Shown here: positions 7,777-11,874 of the stretch, one piece after another
Position numbering within the stretch: position 1 is the first letter of the stretch
Layout: every line of letters starts with the position of its first letter
Source: Anaerolineae bacterium
GTDB lineage: Bacteria > Chloroflexota > Anaerolineae > B4-G1
NCBI GenBank assembly: GCA_030620125.1
Contig: JAUXFI010000042.1
Span: 1 to 11,874 of the forward strand
Length of the DNA: 11,874 bases
Direction: 5' to 3'
Position numbers and translations under genes: made by a program
Notes under the pieces: generated by a model
What the model was told of the DNA's origin: nothing
Seen by the model: the letters and a program-made list of their open reading frames with translations, nothing else
Databases searched by the model: none

Positions 7777-8301
7777 ATGAACAAGGTGAAGGATGAGTTA
7801 GAGGGGCAAGATAATGTTGTACCGGAGGGGACGGTGATGAAGCCCACGGACGAGTGGACGGCGGCTGCGCTGGCACACGCGAGTGTCCTGCTGACCCTGA
7901 TACTGGGGCTATCGGGTGGCGTCGGAGCGCCGGTCGGGCTGGCCGTGCCCTTGGTGATGTATTTTGGATACCGGGAGAAATCGCGTTTCGTTGCCTTTCA
8001 CGCGCTGCAATCCTTCGCCTACCAGGTGGCCGGCGTGCTGATCTACGCCGTTCTCGCGGCGGTACTGGCTGTCTGGGTGGCGACGGCGTGGACGATCAGC
8101 GGTGTGCTCTCGGTGGTGCTCGTTGGATTGCTGATCATGCCATTGGCGCTGCTGCTCACGCTGTTGATGGTGTTGCTGCTGGTCGGCGCGCCCTTTGCCT
8201 GGCTTGGCTATGGGCTATATGCAGCGTACCAGGTCTACCAGGGACGTAGCTTTCACTATTGGTTGATCGGGGAATGGCTGGAAAAGGAGGTGAGGCTGTG
8301 A
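7777..8301 (+). CDS. DUF4870-like small membrane protein
   Basis: A 174-residue protein with an acidic soluble N-terminus (1-27) and then helices at about 32-62, 82-104, 107-137 and 139-152. The segment YREKSRFVAFHALQSFAYQV (65-84) matches the hallmark of the DUF4870/Tic20-like group, where a charged turn is followed by F-V-x-F-H-x-x-Q-[AS]. These are small bacterial membrane proteins of unknown function. Start ATG 7777 has AGGAG eight bases upstream. A second in-frame ATG at 7837, itself preceded by GGAGG, could give a 154-residue form beginning MKPTDEW, close to where the family usually starts. The gene is divergent from the operon at 7666, but I see no clear + strand promoter in the 110-base gap. 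It overlaps the next gene by GTGA. Confidence 0.8.
   Translation: MNKVKDELEGQDNVVPEGTVMKPTDEWTAAALAHASVLLTLILGLSGGVGAPVGLAVPLVMYFGYREKSRFVAFHALQSFAYQVAGVLIYAVLAAVLAVWVATAWTISGVLSVVLVGLLIMPLALLLTLLMVLLLVGAPFAWLGYGLYAAYQVYQGRSFHYWLIGEWLEKEVRL
8284..8293 (+). promoter_or_regulatory. Shine-Dalgarno fixing the GTG start at 8298
   Basis: AAGGAGGTGA (8284-8293), a nearly complete anti-16S match, lies inside the last codons of the DUF4870-like gene and four bases before GTG 8298. It decides the start of the next gene in favour of GTG over the earlier in-frame ATG codons at 8259 and 8274. Confidence 0.85.
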
Positions 8302-8567
8302 CACACGAACGAGATCCCTTTATGGCGTTGTTGATCGAGGTCGTTGGTGGGTTCTTTGGCTTCCTCGGCATCGGCTGGATCTATGCTGGCCGGCCGGCGA
8401 TGGGTATCCTGCTGCTGATCGGCTATTGGCTGTTGGATTGGATCATTGGCCTGACGTTGACCTTTGTCACTTTGGGAACGTGGTGCTGTGTCTGGCCAGC
8501 ACAGAACCTGCTCTTTGGCGCCATCTCGGGGTATCTGGCCTACCGTTGGCTGGAGCAGCGTTCGTAG
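8298..8567 (+). CDS. Small TM2-like membrane protein
   Basis: An 89-residue protein. The segment VVGGFFGFLGIGWIYAGRPAMGILLL (15-40) resembles the TM2 domain: a helix, a short turn with G-W-I-Y-A-G, then a second helix. A third hydrophobic stretch follows (about 51-65, with the vicinal cysteines C63 and C64) and a C-terminal helix (66-84) ending LAYRWLEQRS. The function is unknown. The GTG start overlaps the upstream TGA (GTGA), so its translation is coupled to the DUF4870-like gene, and the two probably act together in the membrane. The stop lies 24 bases from the stop of the convergent SUMF1-domain gene, and no terminator hairpin is obvious between them. Confidence 0.8.
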   Translation: MTHERDPFMALLIEVVGGFFGFLGIGWIYAGRPAMGILLLIGYWLLDWIIGLTLTFVTLGTWCCVWPAQNLLFGAISGYLAYRWLEQRS

Positions 8568-8591
8568 TGTTGGTTGATGCCAGTGCTGTTG

Positions 8592-9359
8592 TTACTCGCC
8601 CGGCTGTGGTTCGTTTTCCTCGACCGACACAGCGCAGCGAAAGCCGACGTTGCTGAAGAATACAAAATCCCCATCGAGGCGAGCGGTGCAACGTGCCCGG
8701 TCCAGATCGTTCCGCCATGAGCCGCCGCGCAGGACGCGCCAGCCGTCAGCTTCCCAGCTCTCTCGTCCGTCATTGGCGTCGTAGGGGTAGGGGCGGAACA
8801 AGCTGCTGGTCCATTCCCACACATTGCCCACCGTGTCCCCAACCCCCTCTGGGCTGTCGCCATCTGGAGAGTACCGATCTACTGGGGTTGTAGCGTTAAT
8901 ATTGCTTTCTCTGGTGTTGCAGCGGCCCTTGAGAAACTCGCCCCCCCACGGCCAGCGGTGCCCATCGGTACCGCGTGATGCTCGCTCCCATTCCGCCTCA
9001 GTGGGCAACCGCTTGCCAGCCCAGGAGGCGTATTCCCGTGCATCTTGCCATCTGACGAGCACTACTGGGTGCTTCTCTTTGCCCTTCGGCGGCGTTCGCT
9101 CCTCTGGGTCCCAGTTGTAACCGTGTGGCTCAGCCCATTCCACGTCATAGCAGGGCACTGGGTGTCCAGTGGCATCTATGAAGCGCTTGTATTCCTCATT
9201 GGTCACAGGATACCGGTCTATGTAGAAGGCATCCACACGGACCACGTGCGTGGGGCTCTCGTTGTCCCAGCTCTCGTCGCTCCCCATCAGAAACTCTCCA
9301 CCCGGGATGTGGATCATCTCCTTGCCATCCTTCTCCCAGGCGATGAGTCTGTTTGGCAT
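8592..9359 (-). CDS. SUMF1/FGE-fold protein lacking one catalytic cysteine
   Basis: A 255-residue protein covering one formylglycine-generating-enzyme-type (FGE-sulfatase, C-type-lectin-like) domain. Typical blocks, numbered from ATG 9359: MIHIPGGEFLMGSD (15-28), YPVTNEEYKRFIDATGH (50-66), HPVVLVRWQDAREYASWAGKRLPTEAEWERA (97-127), GNVWEWTSS (178-186), RVLRGGSWRND (208-218) and NVGFRC (237-242). True FGEs keep two copper-binding cysteines in GGSxxCxxxxC. Here the first position is Asn217 or nearby and only Cys224 remains (RARCTAR), so oxidation of sulfatases is unlikely and a binding role is more probable. Start: the frame opens at ATG 9422, but ATG 9359 has GGAG five bases upstream, and the residues between (RRKKENGDK) are encoded by that purine-rich site. 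It lies 149 bases after the FHA gene on the same strand, so the two are probably co-transcribed. No sulfatase is nearby. Confidence 0.85.
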   Translation of the reverse strand: MPNRLIAWEKDGKEMIHIPGGEFLMGSDESWDNESPTHVVRVDAFYIDRYPVTNEEYKRFIDATGHPVPCYDVEWAEPHGYNWDPEERTPPKGKEKHPVVLVRWQDAREYASWAGKRLPTEAEWERASRGTDGHRWPWGGEFLKGRCNTRESNINATTPVDRYSPDGDSPEGVGDTVGNVWEWTSSLFRPYPYDANDGRESWEADGWRVLRGGSWRNDLDRARCTARLDGDFVFFSNVGFRCAVSVEENEPQPGE

Positions 9360-9364
9360 TTTGT

Positions 9365-9369
9365 CTCCG
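9365..9369 (-). promoter_or_regulatory. Shine-Dalgarno fixing the SUMF1-domain start at 9359
   Basis: On the - strand CGGAG (9369-9365) is followed by ACAAA and then ATG 9359, a five-base spacing. The alternative ATG at 9422 has no such site. Confidence 0.7.
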
Positions 9370-9508
9370 TTTTCCTTTTTCCTTCTGGGCATCACTTGCC
9401 TCGCTCTCGTATCTTGCGCCATAGAGGGCTCTCAGTCAAAGTCTCAGTAGATGCAAATCTGAGGAGTCGGCGCCCCCAGGTGCAGCTCTCCCGGCGTGTA
9501 GGCGTGCC

Positions 9509-10585
9509 TCACACCTCGAGAGTTGGATCTACCGAGTCTATGTTGTCGAGCCAGAGTCCCATGTCATAGGCCAGGACGCATCCTCCTAGCCAGAGATGAT
9601 CGCCCACGTCGAGCAGACCGCGTTCGCCGACACTGAGCCGCATACCGTTGAGCTTGGTGCCATTCGTGCTACCCAAGTCTTCCACGTAGTGGCGACCACC
9701 GCGAGCGACGATCTTGGCCTGACGGCGGGCGACGACCTGGGCAACGACGCCCTCTTGGCTCAGGTCAATATCGGGGACGAGTTCTACCGCGGGATCGCCC
9801 CGACCGATGATCACTTCGCCCCACGTGGGTAGACGGAACCAATGCCCGGTGTATGTGACCTGCAGATAAGCCGGAGGCGGCAGGGCATGTGGTGACTTGT
9901 GCATTTCTGGCATAGGGCCATAGACGAATTCATAGTATACCAGCGTGATCTGGTCGCCTGGCCGAAGCCGTACCTTTTGACCGATCTCGAGCCTTTCCCC
10001 GTTGACCATGGTGCCGTTGGTACTGCCCAAGTCCTCGATTTCGTGATGCCCGTCGTGACCGACGATGCGCGCGTGGCGGCGGGAGATGGCTTCGCTTTTC
10101 CTTCCAGCATAGCTCAGGTCTACGTCGGGGGTCGTACTGGTCGCCGGGTCGAAACGGCCCAGCACGATGTCACCGTGTGTTGGCAGGGCGATCCGGCGTT
10201 GGCTCCCTTGCAGCGCGAGGCAGTAACGGGAGAGGATAGTACGTGGCGCTGTCCCGTTGGCCTCTGCTCGCCAGGCAGTCTCCGGTCTTTTGGTGGGTCT
10301 GTCCAGCGGGGAGGAAGATGGAGCAACTCCTTTGATCTCTTTGTTCTCTTCAAATTTGGGTTTGCCCTTCGAGGGTGTCATTGAGGAGGACGCGCGGGTC
10401 GCTCCTGCTTTCCGCTTGCCCTGAGGGAGACGCAGGCAGTTCAACTGCAACAGCCCCCACATCTGCTGAGTATCTCTCCTGGCATCGAAGGCATGACGCA
10501 TCATCATCTTGATGCTGGGAGAAGAGTGGCTCTGCTGGATACAGCGCTCACGTATGTGTTTAGGACATGTTCGGCAGTTGAACAT
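9509..10585 (-). CDS. Tandem FHA-domain protein with Cys-rich N-terminus
   Basis: A 358-residue protein with two forkhead-associated domains, modules that bind phosphothreonine peptides. FHA1 (about 125-220) is intact: GR 143-144, SRRH 168-171, DLGSTNGTMVNG 185-196. FHA2 (about 242-345) keeps GR 261-262 and DLGSTNGTKLNG but has ARRQ (286-289) in place of SxxH, so its phosphopeptide binding may be lost. The N-terminus (1-55) holds FNCRTCPKHIRERCI and NC at 49-50. These four cysteines could bind a metal, and the stretch KMMMRHAFDARRDTQQMWGLL looks helical. A Ser/Pro/Lys-rich linker (58-115) joins this to FHA1. There is no membrane helix. Start: ATG 10585, or TTG 10588 directly before it; GAGG lies 10 or 7 bases upstream respectively. 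It is first in a probable operon with the SUMF1-domain gene. No Ser/Thr kinase gene lies in the window. Confidence 0.88.
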   Translation of the reverse strand: MFNCRTCPKHIRERCIQQSHSSPSIKMMMRHAFDARRDTQQMWGLLQLNCLRLPQGKRKAGATRASSSMTPSKGKPKFEENKEIKGVAPSSSPLDRPTKRPETAWRAEANGTAPRTILSRYCLALQGSQRRIALPTHGDIVLGRFDPATSTTPDVDLSYAGRKSEAISRRHARIVGHDGHHEIEDLGSTNGTMVNGERLEIGQKVRLRPGDQITLVYYEFVYGPMPEMHKSPHALPPPAYLQVTYTGHWFRLPTWGEVIIGRGDPAVELVPDIDLSQEGVVAQVVARRQAKIVARGGRHYVEDLGSTNGTKLNGMRLSVGERGLLDVGDHLWLGGCVLAYDMGLWLDNIDSVDPTLEV

Positions 10586-10712
10586 CAAGCTGCTGCCTCG
10601 TCAGTGCGTGTAACTCGGCACGTCAGAGTCTTTCCCATCAATGCGTGTCTGCGGCGGCGGCACTTGTCGGGTTTAACAGTGTCTTCTGAATGACTCTGAT
10701 CATCGAAGGCAT

Positions 10713-10718
10713 ATTATA
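10713..10718 (-). promoter_or_regulatory. Probable extended -10 promoter of the FHA gene
   Basis: On the - strand TATAAT (10718-10713) is preceded by TGA, an extended -10. The -35 position (ACGCAA) is poor. A start near 10706 would give a 5' leader of about 120 bases before ATG 10585, much longer than for the other genes here. I see no strong hairpin or leader ORF in it. Confidence 0.5.
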
Positions 10719-10816
10719 TCACACTCTGGTATATATTGCGTTAGGGAAACGTGAGATATTTATTGGAATCCGCTCGTTGGCTGGAGCAGTCTCCGCAAAG
10801 CGCGACCAGCGGATAC

Positions 10817-10844
10817 TTGACACTTGCTCGGAGTGTGCTATACT
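10817..10844 (+). promoter_or_regulatory. Promoter of the aspS leader
   Basis: TTGACA (10817-10822, consensus), a 16-base spacer and TATACT (10839-10844) preceded by TGC (extended -10). The start is expected at about 10850-10852, just in front of GAGGTGA (10852-10858), so the leader ORF is translated from the extreme 5' end. A weak 7-base inverted repeat (10768-10774 / 10808-10814) lies just upstream. Confidence 0.85.
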
Positions 10845-10859
10845 CCACCTTGAGGTGAG

Positions 10860-10937
10860 ATGGTGACGTACATCGTCCGGCTGATTGTGGATAATGATAA
10901 CCAGACTTGCGGCCCCCACGGGCGGCCGACGATGTGA
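10860..10937 (+). CDS. Putative aspS leader peptide with Asp-Asn-Asp-Asn control codons
   Basis: A 25-codon ORF, ATG 10860 to TGA 10935-10937, not annotated by size-limited gene finders. Residues 11-14 are Asp-Asn-Asp-Asn (GAT AAT GAT AAC, 10890-10901). Before them is a mainly hydrophobic run and after them [18 protein letters not shown] (10852-10858) is a good ribosome site. It is very close to ATG 10860 and better spaced for the next in-frame codon GTG 10863, so either may start the peptide. The ORF sits between the aspS promoter and an intrinsic terminator, and its end overlaps the hairpin sequences that could control that terminator. The likely role is as a sensor: slow decoding of Asp/Asn codons when charged tRNA-Asp or tRNA-Asn is short would stall the ribosome. 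The peptide itself probably has no function. Translation and stalling are inferred. Confidence 0.65.
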   Translation: MVTYIVRLIVDNDNQTCGPHGRPTM

Positions 10938-10948
10938 GTCGTCTGGTT
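10899..10948 (+). promoter_or_regulatory. Attenuator control structure (competing RNA pairings)
   Basis: AACCAGAC (10899-10906) can pair perfectly with GTCTGGTT (10941-10948), enclosing an inner GC hairpin CGGCC (10910-10914) / GGCCG (10924-10928). Within the inner hairpin, ACGGGCGGC (10918-10926) is an exact copy of the 3' arm region of the downstream terminator (10979-10987). It can therefore pair with the terminator's 5' arm (GCCGCCC, 10968-10974) as an antiterminator. The outer 5' strand begins at the last Asn codon of the leader peptide, so a stalled ribosome would block it. Confidence 0.55.
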
Positions 10949-10963
10949 CCTGATTTTGCAAAC

Positions 10964-10999
10964 GCAAGCCGCCCCATAACGGGCGGCTTGTCTTTTATT
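10964..10999 (+). terminator. Intrinsic terminator in the aspS leader (attenuator)
   Basis: AAGCCGCCC (10966-10974) pairs with GGGCGGCTT (10981-10989) around the loop CATAAC, extended by C10965-G10990. It is followed by TCTTTTATT (10991-10999). It lies downstream of the aspS promoter and about 35 bases before the aspS ATG, with no complete larger gene ahead of it on this strand. Its natural reading is therefore premature termination of the aspS transcript unless prevented. Confidence 0.8.
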
Positions 11000-11032
11000 C
11001 AGACGAGTAAGATTCTATGCAAGGAGCCGATC

Positions 11033-11874
11033 ATGCAAAAAACACACAATTGCGGTGAGTTACGTGCCACGCACGCCGGACAAGAAGTGACGCTGGCAGG
11101 TTGGGTGAACCGCCGGCGCGACCACGGAGGCCTCGTCTTTGTGGACCTGCGCGATCGTTGGGGGATCGTGCAGGTCGTGACCAACCCGGACACAGCGCCG
11201 GAGGCGCACGCAGCGATGCAGCAGGCCCGCAGCGAGTACGTGCTTCAGGTCAGTGGCGCTGTCCGGGCCCGCCCAGAGGGGCTGGCCAATCCCGACATAC
11301 CCACAGGAGAGATCGAGGTCGTGGCCCACGAGGTCAGGATCCTGAACACGGCCAAGACGCCTCCCTTCTACATCTACGACGACAGTCCCGTAGACGAGCT
11401 GCTGCGGCTCAAGTACCGCTACCTGGACCTGCGGCGGCAACGTATGCAGCGCAACATCATCCTGCGCCACCGGGTGATCAAATACATTCGTGATTTCCTT
11501 GACGCCCAGGACTTTATCGAGATTGAGACGCCCATTCTCTTCAAAACAACGCCAGAGGGAGCGCGAGACTATCTCGTTCCCAGCCGGGTGCACCCTGGCA
11601 AGTTCTACGCTCTCCCTCAGTCACCCCAACAACTCAAACAGCTACTGATGGTCGCCGGGTACGAGCGATACTTTCAAATCGCCCGCTGCTTCCGGGACGA
11701 GGATCTGCGCGGCAACCGCCAGCCAGAGTTCACCCAACTGGACCTGGAGATGAGTTTCGTCGAACGGGAGGACATCCTGAACTTGACCGAGGAGATGTAC
11801 ACCCGCATCGTCGAAGAGATCAGCGACAAGGAAGTCCTGTTCAAACCTTTTCCGCGACTGACCTATGACGAGGC
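11033..11874 (+). CDS. aspS: Aspartyl-tRNA synthetase, probably non-discriminating (N-terminal part)
   Basis: The frame is open from ATG 11033 to the right edge (280 codons, gene continues). It is a bacterial-type class IIb AspRS. The anticodon-binding OB fold (about 1-105) has [20 protein letters not shown] (23-42). The catalytic domain opens with [14 protein letters not shown] (122-135). [20 protein letters not shown] (165-184), the Asp-site segment [14 protein letters not shown] (193-206) and motif 2 ([24 protein letters not shown], 219-242) follow. AspRS usually reads RADRQ where this has RGNRQ. His31 and Gly83 (RPEG) match residues reported for non-discriminating enzymes such as that of Pseudomonas aeruginosa, whereas E. 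coli has Leu and Lys. Such enzymes also make Asp-tRNA-Asn, which GatCAB amidates. Start: AAGGAG (11021-11026), six bases before the ATG. Expression is probably controlled by the leader at 10850-11000. Confidence 0.95.
   Translation, partial: MQKTHNCGELRATHAGQEVTLAGWVNRRRDHGGLVFVDLRDRWGIVQVVTNPDTAPEAHAAMQQARSEYVLQVSGAVRARPEGLANPDIPTGEIEVVAHEVRILNTAKTPPFYIYDDSPVDELLRLKYRYLDLRRQRMQRNIILRHRVIKYIRDFLDAQDFIEIETPILFKTTPEGARDYLVPSRVHPGKFYALPQSPQQLKQLLMVAGYERYFQIARCFRDEDLRGNRQPEFTQLDLEMSFVEREDILNLTEEMYTRIVEEISDKEVLFKPFPRLTYDE

Noticed and set aside
7667..7876. N-terminal extension of the small membrane protein
   Set aside because: It is Pro/Ser-rich, spans the promoter at 7676-7703 and overlaps the start of the divergent gene; no homology signal is visible.
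8592..9359. Target protein of a diversity-generating retroelement
   Set aside because: The C-terminal SUMF1/C-type-lectin fold (RVLRGGSW...GFRC) is the usual fold of such targets, but there is no reverse transcriptase or template repeat in the window and no Asn-rich variable stretch.
9360..9422. ATG 9422 as the start of the SUMF1-domain protein
   Set aside because: It has no ribosome site, and the extra residues are encoded by the purine-rich Shine-Dalgarno region of ATG 9359.
10484..10712. 12-base direct repeat CATCGAAGGCAT at 10484-10495 and 10701-10712
   Set aside because: A few exact 12-base repeats are expected by chance in a window of this length, and the copies have no shared context.
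10768..10814. Inverted repeat ATCCGCT / AGCGGAT upstream of the aspS promoter
   Set aside because: Only seven bases per arm with a 33-base gap; it could be an operator, but this is not above chance.
10850..11032. T-box riboswitch upstream of aspS
   Set aside because: T-boxes are common on synthetase genes, but the conserved GGUGGNACCGCG-type antiterminator sequence and a recognisable Stem I are not present, and the leader is too short (about 180 bases with an ORF in it).
11060..11593. Antisense open frame across aspS
   Set aside because: It is a shadow of the GC-rich aspS coding frame, which has clear synthetase motifs on the + strand.

Overview
The window reads as a GC-rich bacterial chromosome segment, most likely from a member of the Chloroflexota (Anaerolineae-like). 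This is an inference from the gene mix: tandem-FHA and SUMF1-domain proteins, GT-C membrane proteins, a DUF4870 protein and a bacterial-type AspRS. A short 'CPEPAEG'-encoding palindrome of a kind I associate with Chloroflexota genomes also sits inside one gene. Gene ends and promoters are clear enough to annotate most of the window. There are no tRNA or rRNA genes, CRISPR arrays or transposases.

Layout, left to right. (1) The last codons of an unidentified + strand gene are followed by a complete clpC-type AAA+ unfoldase gene (128-2653) that ends at a strong hairpin terminator. (2) A convergent DegV/FakB-like lipid-binding protein gene (2730-3581, - strand) lies next. (3) A divergent GT-C-like membrane protein gene (3708-5117, + strand) has a promoter placing its transcription start essentially on the ATG, so its mRNA is probably leaderless. 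(4) A three-gene - strand operon (7666 to 5118) encodes a 65-residue two-helix membrane protein, a 590-residue GT-C-type membrane glycosyltransferase and, through an ATGA overlap, a membrane-anchored six-CxxC zinc-ribbon protein. (5) A + strand pair (7777-8567) encodes a DUF4870-like and a TM2-like small membrane protein, joined by a GTGA overlap. (6) A - strand pair (10585 to 8592) encodes a tandem-FHA protein and a SUMF1/FGE-fold protein that lacks one catalytic cysteine. (7) aspS (aspartyl-tRNA synthetase, + strand) starts at 11033 and runs off the right edge.

The most interesting part is the aspS leader (about 10817-11032). A near-consensus promoter is followed at once by a 25-codon ORF with its own Shine-Dalgarno. 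In its middle the ORF carries four consecutive codons Asp-Asn-Asp-Asn. Downstream is an intrinsic terminator whose 3' arm (ACGGGCGGC) is duplicated exactly inside an upstream hairpin next to the control codons. This is the geometry of ribosome-mediated transcription attenuation, as in trp or pheST leaders, here in front of an aspartyl-tRNA synthetase. The AspRS itself has His31 and a Gly in the later loop, the residues associated with the non-discriminating enzyme that charges both tRNA-Asp and tRNA-Asn. A leader that counts both Asp and Asn codons would match that dual substrate range. I know of no described aspS leader-peptide attenuator. The mechanism is an inference and is stated with its weak points.
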